This document shows, piece by piece, positions 51,541-60,192 of a stretch of DNA of 64,000 nucleotides. Both the position numbers and the translations under genes were made by a program. The first letter of the stretch is position 1. Each line of letters starts with the position of its first letter. The notes beneath the pieces are model-generated. The model had not been told where the DNA came from and ran no database searches. It saw only the letters and a list, made by a program, of their open reading frames with translations. Where the stretch lies: contig VXYL01000067.1 of assembly GCA_009846005.1 (NCBI GenBank), positions 1 through 64,000 on the forward strand, read 5' to 3'. This DNA is from Gammaproteobacteria bacterium (GTDB lineage: Bacteria > Pseudomonadota > Gammaproteobacteria > Pseudomonadales > Azotimanducaceae).

Positions 51541-52167
51541 CTACGAGTCTGTCGGCTGTTTGGCGTCCCCGCCGGCGGACCCCGGGCCGCAGTCGGCCGC
51601 AAGCAGGCCCGATGCGGCCGCATCGGTGACCTCGCCGACATAGCGAAAGCACACCCGTCCTTGGGCGTCGAAACGTACGACGTAGGCGTCGTCGGCACCG
51701 TCGCTCTCCTTGACATGCACCAGACCGCGCCAAGCCTCGCCATCCTCGGTGACGAGGTATATCGTCTCCTGCCTCTCCTCGGACACCTCGCCGCGCATCC
51801 CCCGGGTGAGGGCGGCTCGAACAAGCCGTGGCATCTCGTCGATGACCAGCACGGATGCGACCGAGGGCACCGACTCCATACCGTCGATGCGGAGCCGCCA
51901 GCCACGCACCTGCCGCGCCGCAGCCCGACCGAATCCGACCACGAGAACGGCAGCCCGGTCCGGATCCGGCACCGTCACGTCGACCCCGCTCAACGTCCTT
52001 GCGCGCAGGGACGCCGTGTCTTCCGCCTCGGTCGACGCACCGGAGAACAGCAACAGGGTCACCGCCACCAGCCACGCTCTCGATCGAACGTCGACGACAT
52101 GTTTGGCCAGCATCACTGGAGCCAAGGTCTTGGCGATGCAGGCAACTCGCAGGTGAAGAGTCGGCAT
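51541..52167 (-). CDS. Periplasmic thioredoxin-fold-like protein, unknown
   Basis: A 208-residue protein; the ATG at 52167 has AGGTGA just upstream. A hydrophobic segment (residues 31-44, AWLVAVTLLLFSGA) follows a long basic N-terminus, then a mature part with VTVPDPDRAAVLVVGFGRAA, a pattern of ATP10/peroxiredoxin-like thioredoxin folds. No CxxC is present, so redox activity is doubtful. It may be a degenerate thioredoxin-like protein. An internal start at 52113 is also possible. Confidence 0.6.
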   Translation of the reverse strand: MPTLHLRVACIAKTLAPVMLAKHVVDVRSRAWLVAVTLLLFSGASTEAEDTASLRARTLSGVDVTVPDPDRAAVLVVGFGRAAARQVRGWRLRIDGMESVPSVASVLVIDEMPRLVRAALTRGMRGEVSEERQETIYLVTEDGEAWRGLVHVKESDGADDAYVVRFDAQGRVCFRYVGEVTDAAASGLLAADCGPGSAGGDAKQPTDS

Positions 52168-52292
52168 TGGTCACCTATGGAGAGGGGGAGTGACCCTGGC
52201 ACCGTAGCGCAGTCTTCGATCGGTGGCCACTCGCTGCCAAGTTCAAGCCCGCCTCCGGCGATGCTGTCGAAGACCGGCGGCAATCATGGGTT

Positions 52293-52369
52293 TGGCGCCC
52301 CGACCAGGATTCGAACCTGGGACCTGCCGCTTAGGAGGCGGCCGCGCTATCCAACTGTGCCACCGGGGC
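52293..52369 (-). tRNA. tRNA-Arg (CCT anticodon)
   Basis: A 77-base tRNA with encoded CCA. Acceptor GCCCCGG pairs with TCGGGGC, the anticodon stem GCCGC/GCGGC encloses CTCCTAA, giving anticodon CCT (genomic 52333-52335) for AGG codons, and the T-arm is CCAGG TTCGAAT CCTGG. The D-stem (GCAC/GCGC) has one A-C mismatch. It has intergenic spacers on both sides. Confidence 0.95.
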
Positions 52370-52413
52370 GGACAAGCGAAGGGCGGCAACCATACCGCCC
52401 TTCTTCGGCACCG

Positions 52414-52890
52414 TCACCCCCGCTGGTAGGTACCTACGAGGCGGTTCATGCCGATCACGTTGGATTCGATTCGCTCGAGCAGGTCCCACATACCCAGACC
52501 GGCTTCCAAGTCGAGTTCGGCGTCGAGGGCCAAGAGCCAAAAGAAATAGTTGTGTACGCCGTGGCCTTCGGGCGGCATGGGCCCGCCGTAGCCGGGCTTG
52601 CCGAAGTCGCTGACCCCCTGGGTGTGCTCGCCGGTGGCTTCGGGGAGCCCCGTGGCCGAGCCCGGGATGTTGTAGAGGACCCAATGCACGTAGCCGTAGC
52701 GGCCCGGAGTCACCAACGGTGCGTCTGGATCGTGGCAAATGACGGCGAAGGACTTCGTTCCATCCGGCGCATCGGACCAAGACAACTCGGGCGACACGTC
52801 CACGCCCTCCCCCGTGTGCTTGCTCGGAATCGCGCCACCGGTTGAGAAAGCCGAGGAAGTGAGTTGCATCGAGGACAGTGCGAATCCCAT
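52414..52890 (-). CDS. PEBP-family (YbhB/YbcL) protein
   Basis: A 158-residue phosphatidylethanolamine-binding-like protein. SPELSWSDAPDGTKSFAVIC with HDPDAP, YGYVHWVLYNIPGSATGLPE, GYGGPMPPEGHGVHNYFFWL and the C-terminal RIESNVIGMNRLVGTYQR form the ligand-binding fold. YbhB-type proteins are cytoplasmic and of uncertain role. ATG 52890 has AAGGA eight bases upstream; an earlier in-frame start adds 12 residues. Confidence 0.92.
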   Translation of the reverse strand: MGFALSSMQLTSSAFSTGGAIPSKHTGEGVDVSPELSWSDAPDGTKSFAVICHDPDAPLVTPGRYGYVHWVLYNIPGSATGLPEATGEHTQGVSDFGKPGYGGPMPPEGHGVHNYFFWLLALDAELDLEAGLGMWDLLERIESNVIGMNRLVGTYQRG

Positions 52891-53007
52891 GGGTCGAATC
52901 CTTAAGTTCGAGTCGCGAAGCGCCAAGCGTTACACGCTCCTTGAGGGGTTGTCCACGCCATCCACGCCCAAGCGGCATACAATGGCTTGGTCAAGGAGGA
53001 GGGAACC

Positions 53008-54660
53008 ATGACGCACGAACTCGTTATACGAGACGGCAACCTCGTGGACGGCTTGGGCGGGGAACCCGTTCCGGGTGATCTCGCCGTCGATGCAGGCATC
53101 ATCACGGAAGTCGGGAAAGTCGACACCAAGGGCAAACGCGAACTCGACGCCCAGGGCCTCACCGTCACACCCGGCTTCATCGACATGCACACCCATCTCG
53201 ATGCCCAGATCTGCTGGGATCCGCACGTCTCGCCGGTGTCCCGCCACGGCGTGACCACGGCCTTGATCGGCAACTGCGGGGTGACCTTCGCGCCGTGCCG
53301 CCCCGAGGACCGCGAATTGCTCGCCGGAATGATGGAGACGGTGGAGGACATTCCGCGTCAGTCCATCCTCGCCGGCCTGCCCTGGGACTGGGTTCACTAC
53401 GGGGACTACCTGGACTCGGTGGAGCGTCTCGGCCCGGGCATCAACATCGCCGGGATGATCGGCCATGGCGCGTTGCGCTACTTCGTGATGGGCGAGCGCG
53501 GGGTCGAGGAAGACGCCACCGACGAGGAAAAACACGAGATGGCGCGTCTGGTCGGCGAGGCAATCGACCGTGGCGCCGTGGGTTTCTCGTCGAACCGCTA
53601 CCGCGGGCACCGCATACCGGATGGCCGCGCCGTGCCGGGAACGCTGGCCGAACTCGACGAACTGGTGCTGATCGGCAACGAGGTCGCCAAGCGCGACGCG
53701 CTCTACCAGCACGTCGGCATGCGGTTCGACCACGTCGACCACGTCGTCGACGCAACCGGGGCCCGGATGCTGTTCAACTCGACATTGCAGGGTTTCGACG
53801 ACGACGCCGGCAAGAAACGCTTGGAAGCGATCCGCAAAGTCGCGGAGGGTCGGGATCTGTCCGGGGTCGCCCAGGTACGCGGCAGCGGTGCCCTAATCGG
53901 TCTGCAGGCGCTGGTTCCGGGTGCCGGCGAGACCTGGGCCAAGCTGCGTCGGATGGAGCTTGAGGCCAAGCTCAAGGCCATCCGCGATCCAGAGTTCCGG
54001 ACGCGGTTGATCGCTGAAGCCCAGGAGCCGAAAGGCTGGGCGCGGCCAGGTTGGATGTACTACTTGGGCAACGGCGTCTCGCCGGACCATACCCAAGGCA
54101 GTCACAACAACCTCGCGGCCATGGCGGAAGCAGCCGGCGAGCATTGGTCCGAGACATTCCTGCGTCTGTCCGACGAAACCAATGGCACCGCGCTCTTCAA
54201 CCACGTGGGCGAGAATCAGAACCTGAAAGCGCTGCGCGACCTCTTCGCCGGCGGCGTCTTCCCGGGTGTCGGCGATGCCGGCGCGCACGTCGGCATGGTC
54301 ATGGACGCCGGCTGGGCGACTTTCGTGCTGTCCCATTGGATTCGCGAAAACGGCCTGTACACCATGGGCCAAGGGATCCAGCGCTTGACCAGCGGGCCGG
54401 CGCGGATACTCGGACTTAAGGATCGCGGCGCCCTGCAGGCCGGCATGCGCGCCGACATCAACGTGTTCGACGCGGACACCGTAGCGGAAGCGCATCCCTA
54501 CCGGGTGGCCGACTTCCCGGCGGGTGCCGAGCGACTGACTCAAGGGAGCATCGGCTACAAGGCGACCTTGGTGAACGGCGAGTTCCACGTCATCGACGGC
54601 GAGCTGACCGATGCCTGCGCAGGCCAGGTGCTACGCCACCACCTAGCACTCCATGATTAA
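53008..54660 (+). CDS. Amidohydrolase, N-acyl-D-amino-acid deacylase family
   Basis: A 550-residue member of the D-aminoacylase/amidohydrolase group. Metal-site motifs are TPGFIDMHTHLDAQICWDPH and GVTTALIGNCGVTFAPC, with the cysteine-containing NCG typical of D-aminoacylases. Later pieces are GVGDAGAHVGMVMDAGWATF and the C-terminal GSIGYKATLVNGEFHVIDGE. AAGGAGGAGG before the ATG at 53008 fixes the start. Substrates in the family are N-acyl-D-amino acids and related amides. Confidence 0.9.
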   Translation: MTHELVIRDGNLVDGLGGEPVPGDLAVDAGIITEVGKVDTKGKRELDAQGLTVTPGFIDMHTHLDAQICWDPHVSPVSRHGVTTALIGNCGVTFAPCRPEDRELLAGMMETVEDIPRQSILAGLPWDWVHYGDYLDSVERLGPGINIAGMIGHGALRYFVMGERGVEEDATDEEKHEMARLVGEAIDRGAVGFSSNRYRGHRIPDGRAVPGTLAELDELVLIGNEVAKRDALYQHVGMRFDHVDHVVDATGARMLFNSTLQGFDDDAGKKRLEAIRKVAEGRDLSGVAQVRGSGALIGLQALVPGAGETWAKLRRMELEAKLKAIRDPEFRTRLIAEAQEPKGWARPGWMYYLGNGVSPDHTQGSHNNLAAMAEAAGEHWSETFLRLSDETNGTALFNHVGENQNLKALRDLFAGGVFPGVGDAGAHVGMVMDAGWATFVLSHWIRENGLYTMGQGIQRLTSGPARILGLKDRGALQAGMRADINVFDADTVAEAHPYRVADFPAGAERLTQGSIGYKATLVNGEFHVIDGELTDACAGQVLRHHLALHD

Positions 54661-54686
54661 GCGCCATCGTCACAGTGGAACAACAT

Positions 54687-55904
54687 ATGGACGAACGTCG
54701 TACGGGCGATGACATCGCGCCCGCCAGGGCGCGCCGTCGCCTGCGGTCAGCACGGGACGGGACAAGCCCGTCCCCTACGGTTCGTCGGTCCAACGTGGAC
54801 GACTATTTCCGGACGGGGCGGACCCGGGCGTTCGAACTTGGCAACCGTGGACCGATTCGGTTCACGGACGATGGACGCCTTCACCCGGAAATCGACGCGG
54901 CCTACCGGCGGTGTGGCTTCTACGTTTTTGAGGGTGCGCTCGGCGACCAGGAGGTAAAGGAACTCGAGGCCGACCTCGCCGAATTGCTGACCCGTGCGCC
55001 CACCGGTCCCGATTCGACCGTCGACCGCGAAGGTCGCCCCGCCATCGGTAAGGACCGGACCACGCCGGCCTTTGCTTTCGGTAAGCCATTGTCGGACCCC
55101 TACGGCGGCACCGACAAGAATTACGGCAGGCATCCGGCGAAGATGTTCGAACCCGAACCGGCCCGGGACGCGCCGGAAGAGACCCTCTACTTCGTCTACG
55201 GCATCTTCCAGGGCATGGATGCCTGCCTACGGCTTTACGGCCATCCTGACCTGCTTCGCGTCGCCGAGGCGATCAACGGACCCGACTTCGTACCGTTCGC
55301 CGACTCCATCTGGATCAAGGAACCCGGCCTCGGCACCTCCGTCGCCTGGCACCAGGACGGCACGACGCATTGGAACCACCCGCGCTGGGACGAAAACATC
55401 CACGGCTTCAACTTCATGGCCCAACTGTGCCGCACCACGCCGGAGAACGCCCTCTGGGTCGTGCCGGGCAGCCACAAGCTCGGCAAGATCGACATCAGGG
55501 CGCTCGTTGACGACGCGGGTACCGATCGGCTTCCCGACGCGGTGCCGATGCTCTGCGAACCCGGGGACGTCGCCATCTGCAACCGCCAGGCGCTACATGG
55601 ATCCTTCGCCAATACGTCCGCCGACCGGCGCGTGTCCATCGTGATCGGCTTCCATCGCCGGGATTCGGTGCTAAGCGTCAAGAAGGAACAGCGTACCGGC
55701 GAAACCGTGGTCTACGACGAGGATAGGATCCACAGGCGTTCACGCGTGATCCAGTTGGCGATCGACGCCCGTCGGCGTCACTGCCCGCTCGAGGCGCCGT
55801 ACGCCTACCAGCCTTTTGTCGGCCTGGAAGATGACAACCGGTTCAACGAGGCGACACGCAAAGCGGTGTTAGAGGGGTATCACCTTCTGAATCTCGGCAT
55901 CTGA
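54687..55904 (+). CDS. Phytanoyl-CoA dioxygenase (PhyH) family protein
   Basis: A Fe(II)/2-oxoglutarate-dependent oxygenase of about 405 residues. Metal ligands are in SVAWHQDGTTHWNHPRW (His and Asp) and in NRQALHGSFANTSADR (His); FVYGIFQGMDACLRLYGHPD and ENALWVVPGSHKLGKIDI are also conserved. A palindromic repeat at 54752-54780 is read in frame near the N-terminus as GTSPSPT, so the true start may be GTG 54795 (VDDYFRTGRTRAFELGNRG). The substrate is unknown. Confidence 0.85.
   Translation: MDERRTGDDIAPARARRRLRSARDGTSPSPTVRRSNVDDYFRTGRTRAFELGNRGPIRFTDDGRLHPEIDAAYRRCGFYVFEGALGDQEVKELEADLAELLTRAPTGPDSTVDREGRPAIGKDRTTPAFAFGKPLSDPYGGTDKNYGRHPAKMFEPEPARDAPEETLYFVYGIFQGMDACLRLYGHPDLLRVAEAINGPDFVPFADSIWIKEPGLGTSVAWHQDGTTHWNHPRWDENIHGFNFMAQLCRTTPENALWVVPGSHKLGKIDIRALVDDAGTDRLPDAVPMLCEPGDVAICNRQALHGSFANTSADRRVSIVIGFHRRDSVLSVKKEQRTGETVVYDEDRIHRRSRVIQLAIDARRRHCPLEAPYAYQPFVGLEDDNRFNEATRKAVLEGYHLLNLGI
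54752..54780. repeat. Palindromic repeat inside the PhyH 5' region
   Basis: Core ACGGGACGGGACAAGCCCGT then CCCCTACGG. It lies between two candidate starts of the PhyH gene, either as part of a 5' leader or translated in frame. Confidence 0.85.
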
Positions 55905-55905
55905 C

Positions 55906-56056
55906 CGGGACGGGACAACGCCGCCAAACGGCTCGAACGCGCCCGCAAGGGCGCGCACTCGCCGTCTGGCCCCAGCCCCCACCGCCCGAGGACTCCGCGC
56001 TTGCCTGCGCCACTTCGTGCCGCTACGGCGCGGACTCCTCGGCCCGTCCCCTACGG
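55906..56056. repeat. Palindromic repeat split by a 123-bp hairpin insert
   Basis: The left half CGGGACGGGACAA (55906-55918) and right half GCCCGTCCCCTACGG (56042-56056) together make one standard repeat interrupted by 55919-56041. The insert ends in an inverted repeat: CGAGGACTCCGCGC at 55987-56000 pairs with GCGCGGACTCCTCG at 56028-56041 with one mismatch. It looks like a second, different small element that entered the first. Confidence 0.75.
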
Positions 56057-56929
56057 CTCGACGAGGCGTTCCACCGTTGAGAGAAGATCCTCGGCCGTTG
56101 CTGCCTGCATTACCTGATCCCCCACCGCGGTGATGGTCGCCATCGATGGGGCGCGTTGCAGCAGCGCGCCCAACTTCGTCGCCACAGGTGCCCCGAACTT
56201 TCGCTCGGCCTGCCTTGCCAGCATCGCTGACACATCGTGCCGCATCTCTTGCTCCCGGGCTTTCGCTCGGTCATCCGCAGCCGTCGCACTGCAAACTGCG
56301 GCATCCAAACGCTCCTCGGCCAACTTACGCGCGGCACCTTCGTCCTCGGGTGTCGGGAGGTCACGACCGCTTACCGGCTCGTAGAGCCGCAGTTCGCCAT
56401 CGCGCAGCCACAGGTACAACTCCAGTGTCTTGCATTCGAGCCCGCGTTTGCCGTTCGGCAGGACACACTCCGGCATCCTGCGGTAGCGTCGACCCTGAAG
56501 GCTGAACCCCTGCAACGGAGGCGTGACCCACTCGGCGCGCGGGTCGTAAAGGAAATACTCCTGCACACCCCATTGCGCGTATCGCTGGCGCTTGGTGCGT
56601 TCATCTTCCCGTCGCGTGGACTTCGACGTGATCTCCAGCACGAATGACGGCGGTTTCTCCTCCCAAATCTTGAATAGGTCCCGCAGTCCGCTCCGAACAC
56701 CGAACGCAACGAAGATGTCCGGCGACAGATGCCGGCGCGGGTTGCCAAGCTCGTCGAAGACCATGAGATTCGAACCGACGTAGACATCGTCACGGTCGGC
56801 AAGGAACTTCCGCAACCCGTAGGCCGCACCCGCCAACCTGAGGTAGTGGAGGTCGGTCTCCGCCACCGGTCTGCCGTCCCTTGTGGGGTATTCAACGGGG
56901 TCCGACGGGGGAATGAGCGCTTCGCTCAT
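56051..56929 (-). CDS. Uma2-family endonuclease-like protein (1)
   Basis: A 292-residue protein with a Uma2 (DUF820) PD-(D/E)xK-type domain. RHLSPDIFVAFGVRSGLRDL, PPSFVLEITSKSTRREDERT and QRYAQWGVQEYFLYDPRAEW carry the expected acidic and lysine positions. A C-terminal helical stretch (KLAEERLDAAVCSATAADDR) follows. The stop TAG is formed by the palindromic repeat at 56042-56056. The biological role of Uma2 proteins outside cyanobacteria is unclear. Confidence 0.82.
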   Translation of the reverse strand: MSEALIPPSDPVEYPTRDGRPVAETDLHYLRLAGAAYGLRKFLADRDDVYVGSNLMVFDELGNPRRHLSPDIFVAFGVRSGLRDLFKIWEEKPPSFVLEITSKSTRREDERTKRQRYAQWGVQEYFLYDPRAEWVTPPLQGFSLQGRRYRRMPECVLPNGKRGLECKTLELYLWLRDGELRLYEPVSGRDLPTPEDEGAARKLAEERLDAAVCSATAADDRAKAREQEMRHDVSAMLARQAERKFGAPVATKLGALLQRAPSMATITAVGDQVMQAATAEDLLSTVERLVEP

Positions 56930-57203
56930 GGAACTGTCCTCGATCGAAGGACGCAGGCGAAACTGCGGGCTTGAAGTGAACGTAACATGACCGATGCGCG
57001 CGCTCAATCGTGTCGAAGTGGGATGAAAAAGCGAGCATGGTTGCTCCACCGCCGGCTCAGAGACGTGCTCATTGTCCAAGCTCCGCTCCTGCCGCGATGA
57101 CAGCCGACGCCCATGCTCGCTGTGAGAAATGGCCCCTCAGTGACGTGCGTATTTGCCTAGGTTCCTGTCCCGTCCGGGCTGTGGGCTTGTAGGATGGCCA
57201 GGC

Positions 57204-57230
57204 CGTAGGGGATGGGCTTGTCCCGTCCCG
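57204..57230. repeat. Palindromic repeat, GGGACAAGCCC type (reverse)
   Basis: CGTAGGGGATGGGCTTGTCC followed by CGTCCCG, the reverse-oriented form of the family with one arm mismatch (GATGGG). Confidence 0.8.
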
Positions 57231-57248
57231 TTGTCTGGCAATCCGGCA

Positions 57249-57275
57249 CGGGCGACCGCAAGGGTCGTCCCTACG
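57249..57275. repeat. Palindromic repeat, GGGCGACC type
   Basis: CGGGCGACCGCAAGGGTCGT followed by CCCTACG, a diverged copy with mismatches in the centre. It abuts the 3' end of the regulator gene. Confidence 0.8.
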
Positions 57276-57278
57276 AAT

Positions 57279-58031
57279 TCATGCCATCGACTCCGTACGC
57301 CGCATCGCCCGGAACCCTGCCGGTTCCCATTGGCGCAATGCCACCAGCAGGCAACTGCCCGCGGTGCGGCCTTCCTGGCTCGGCCGGACTTCGTCGCCCC
57401 GGGTCAGGTCGTCGAAGGTCTCCATCAGTTCCACCATCTTCTCCCGCAGGACGGTCGCCGACTCCGCCGACAGCATCCCCCACGCGAATCGGTGCAGGTC
57501 CCGATCCGGTTCGAACCGACCCGACAGGAAGGCGCTCTGGACGTGGTCCACGAAGTAACGGTGGATGGGTCCGCTGGGTAGCCAAGCGAAGTTCCTGGCC
57601 ACTCGGAGCTTGATGCGGTTGCCGGGCAGGAGTTCGATCAGCCCCATGCGGTCGAGGCGGGCGAGCAGCTGGATCAGGCGCGGTTCCGATAGTTGATAGT
57701 GCTGGACGATCCGACCGAAGCGCCAGCGATTCAGGGCACAGATCGCCACCAGCAACAACGCCGGATCGCCGATCAGCTCGCGCTCCTGGTCTTCGGTCAG
57801 CGACGCGACCTCCAGCCGTTGGGCTTCCGCCTGGCGGGCAAGCTCCAGGATGTCGACGCCCGCCAGGTCGCAGATTGCTTCCACGCGTTCCAGGGTGAAT
57901 CCTCCGGTGGAGAACAGCCGCTTGACGCTGCTCAACGACAGGTCGAGGTGACGGGCAACCTGATCGTAGGACACCCGGCGCTCCTTGAGCACCCCCTTCA
58001 ACGCTTGGACGATTCGCTTGGACTGGACCAT
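57279..58031 (-). CDS. HTH (XRE-like) transcriptional regulator
   Basis: A 250-residue protein. The N-terminal helix-turn-helix is RRVSYDQVARHLDLSLSSVK with RLFSTGG, followed by an EICDLAGVDILELARQ-type helix; the rest is a helical winged-like domain (LLLVAICALNRWRFGRIVQH; QLLARLDRMGLIELLPGN). It is divergent from a secreted protein gene and may regulate it. The effector is unknown. Confidence 0.78.
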   Translation of the reverse strand: MVQSKRIVQALKGVLKERRVSYDQVARHLDLSLSSVKRLFSTGGFTLERVEAICDLAGVDILELARQAEAQRLEVASLTEDQERELIGDPALLLVAICALNRWRFGRIVQHYQLSEPRLIQLLARLDRMGLIELLPGNRIKLRVARNFAWLPSGPIHRYFVDHVQSAFLSGRFEPDRDLHRFAWGMLSAESATVLREKMVELMETFDDLTRGDEVRPSQEGRTAGSCLLVALRQWEPAGFRAMRRTESMA

Positions 58032-58145
58032 GAGGTATCACCATATAGGACCAGCCGAGTATGGTATTGGCACTCGCCGTCTTCAAGTTGCAACTAGCAG
58101 TCCTGTCACTGCATGCTGGACGATCACAGCTAGAGCGGAGGGATC

Positions 58146-59099
58146 GTGACGCCATCCGGGGTTCTACTCCGTGCTGCTTCTCTCTGCCTCCTGTTGATCA
58201 GTCCAGCAGCGCTCGCCCAACCATCGGACGAGACCAAGCCCGATACCCAGAGGTCTACGTTTGCCGATGTCATACCCGACTTCGCGAACACGACGAGTGT
58301 CGAGGAAATGCAAGCCGTCATCCTGAAGGGCATCGGGAGTGACGACCCCGAGACGGTCGAACACACGCTACGACAGATCGGTGCAATCGCGATGTTGGGC
58401 ACGGTTGAGGACTTCGACACCGACATCTCCGACGGCTTCAAGGAACCGCACCAGAGGTTCGAACCGTTGCGCCGGCAATTCGCCGCCGTACCCGGCCTCA
58501 AAGAACGCCTGATGGAATTCGTCAGGGAGAGTGCCGACTTAAACAGGATCTGGACGGACCCCGAGGTGGAATACGATTCCCTGTCGGAGGCCGATCGGCA
58601 ACAGGTCCTAACATGGTCGTCGGCCCGGCTAGCGCTACCCGTCTACTTTCCGCAAGATCCCGTGGTCCATGACTTCCTCATCGACTGGTGGCGCCAGGTC
58701 GATGATGCCTCTGGCTTGGCCACATTGCTCTATTCCGGCCGATTCAGGAGCGAGCCAGCCGACGAGATCCGCATTGCCGCCCTCCACGCCCCACCTACGG
58801 CGGACGCAGTGGCTGCCGCCAAAGGACTCGCCCTGTCCGGCAGCGACGCGGCGCTGGCTGCATTGGTGGCCAACCTGGACAGACGCGACCACGCGTTGCA
58901 GACCATCGTCGAGGCGATCGCGACCTTTGGCGACCAGGCGAAACCACATCTGGACAGTCTCCTCGACCTCCGCGAGGAACTCGACGCATACGTCGCCGAC
59001 GAGGACGACCTGCTGGCTCTGGATCCCTCGCGCAAGCAATCGATTATCGAGACGATCACCAGTCTCGCCGCGGAATTCGAAACGCTCGACGACTACTGA
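58146..59099 (+). CDS. Secreted helical-repeat protein, unknown
   Basis: A 317-residue protein from GTG 58146. A signal peptide (LLRAASLCLLLISPAALAQ) leads to a mature part with TTSVEEMQAVILKGIGSDDP and later HEAT-like helices (AALAALVANLDRRDHALQTI; VEAIATFGDQAKPHLDSLLD). No catalytic motif is visible. It probably acts in the periplasm as a binding or scaffold protein. The divergent HTH gene is 114 bp away. Confidence 0.72.
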   Translation: MTPSGVLLRAASLCLLLISPAALAQPSDETKPDTQRSTFADVIPDFANTTSVEEMQAVILKGIGSDDPETVEHTLRQIGAIAMLGTVEDFDTDISDGFKEPHQRFEPLRRQFAAVPGLKERLMEFVRESADLNRIWTDPEVEYDSLSEADRQQVLTWSSARLALPVYFPQDPVVHDFLIDWWRQVDDASGLATLLYSGRFRSEPADEIRIAALHAPPTADAVAAAKGLALSGSDAALAALVANLDRRDHALQTIVEAIATFGDQAKPHLDSLLDLREELDAYVADEDDLLALDPSRKQSIIETITSLAAEFETLDDY

Positions 59100-59112
59100 C
59101 TACCCTCCCGCA

Positions 59113-59892
59113 CTATGGCGGCAAGCCGCCGTCACCGAGGTCGTCAAGTCGCCGCTCAAGTTCCGCGGCGCGCGCTTCCGCCGCTTGCGCCCGCGCCTCC
59201 GCGTCGTCCCGCATCGCCGTCATTTCGTGGTAGTCCGGCAGAATCTGACCGGTGGTGGGATCGCGAAATCGAAAGTAGCCGTCGTCGACCACCAATTCCA
59301 GTTCTAGCACCTCGCTGTAACCCGCAAGCGTCGCGTCTTGTACCTCCCGGACACCCCCTGGCCTGAACGAATGGCCGACCAGCAGCGGCCCCCCGTCCCC
59401 ACGACCACCGTTGGGGTCGGCCAACCAGTATTCGCGCACGCCAAGGTCGGCGTAGAGATCCGGCTTGCGGAACACGTCTCTGCGCCAATTGGAGAACGAC
59501 ACCAACTCCAACACAAAATCCGGTGGCCCCGGTTCTTCCCAGATCTTGTACGACAGCCTCGGGTGCTTGACCGCGTCGAAGGCGACGAACACGTCCGGTT
59601 CGACCATTGCGGCGCGATTGCCGCGCTCGATATGCACAACCTGGCCACTCCCGACGGAGACGGTGGGATCGTCGAGATAGCGTTGACGCAGGACAGCCGC
59701 AGCGTAGCCGCGCTGCTCGTCGTGCGCACTGCTCTCCGACACCCCCTCGTCCTCAAAGGGATAGCCGTGGTCGTCACACGCGACCGGCGGCACCGGGCGG
59801 TACAGCGCCTCGGCATGGATAACCGACAACGGCATCGTGCGCGAGCCAGCAGCTGCGGCTGGGTTCGCACGGGGACTTGCTCTTCGCATCAT
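59113..59892 (-). CDS. Uma2-family endonuclease-like protein (2)
   Basis: A 259-residue protein of the same family as the gene at 56051. It has VEPDVFVAFDAVKHPRLSYK, PPDFVLELVSFSNWRRDVF and KPDLYADLGVREYWLADPNG, and a C-terminal coiled segment (DDAEARAQAAEARAAELERR). Two adjacent ATG codons start it; an internal Met at residue 20 (MPLSVIHAEAL) is closer to the domain. Its stop converges on the preceding secreted-protein gene. Confidence 0.8.
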   Translation of the reverse strand: MMRRASPRANPAAAAGSRTMPLSVIHAEALYRPVPPVACDDHGYPFEDEGVSESSAHDEQRGYAAAVLRQRYLDDPTVSVGSGQVVHIERGNRAAMVEPDVFVAFDAVKHPRLSYKIWEEPGPPDFVLELVSFSNWRRDVFRKPDLYADLGVREYWLADPNGGRGDGGPLLVGHSFRPGGVREVQDATLAGYSEVLELELVVDDGYFRFRDPTTGQILPDYHEMTAMRDDAEARAQAAEARAAELERRLDDLGDGGLPP

Positions 59893-59991
59893 CTGAACGT
59901 ACCACAGCGAAGAATCCGCCCGTCGAACCGCGGATCATCCAGAGGTGAATGACGAACCCTTTTGTGGCGAGGGCGGGGACGGTACCGGTGC

Positions 59992-60018
59992 CGTAGGGAA
60001 CTGGCTCGTCCCGTCCCG
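59992..60018. repeat. Palindromic repeat, GGGACAAGCCC type (reverse, diverged)
   Basis: CGTAGGGAACTGGCTCGTCCCGTCCCG read left to right is a mutated reverse copy; only the outer parts still pair. Confidence 0.7.
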
Positions 60019-60070
60019 CGTCCGTAGTCCCGTAGTCCGTAGTCCCACGCGAGCCCGCGCACCGCGAGTC

Positions 60071-60098
60071 CGGGCGACCACAAGGGTCGCCCCTACGG
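60071..60098. repeat. Palindromic repeat, GGGCGACC type
   Basis: CGGGCGACCACAAGGGTCGC then CCCTACGG, a close copy in the orientation opposite to 62058. Confidence 0.85.
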
Positions 60099-60192
60099 GC
60101 ATCCTGGACCCCTCGCGGAATGATGCGCCCTACCCCGGCACCGAGTAACATTGCCCGTTCACTGACCAAACAAGGAGCGCGCGGAGGACACC

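Larger units (their letters stand above)
56930..57278. other. Intergenic region with two palindromic repeats
   Basis: A 349-bp gap between the minus-strand Uma2 gene and the end of the minus-strand regulator gene. It contains repeats at 57204-57230 and 57249-57275 and a decayed copy near 57166-57185. No gene is supported. The promoter of the Uma2 gene lies in its left part, but I cannot define it. Confidence 0.6.
59893..60192. other. Repeat-containing intergenic region
   Basis: A 300-bp gap with repeats at 59992-60018 and 60071-60098 and no supported gene. GGAGGA lies just before the peroxiredoxin ATG. Confidence 0.6.
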
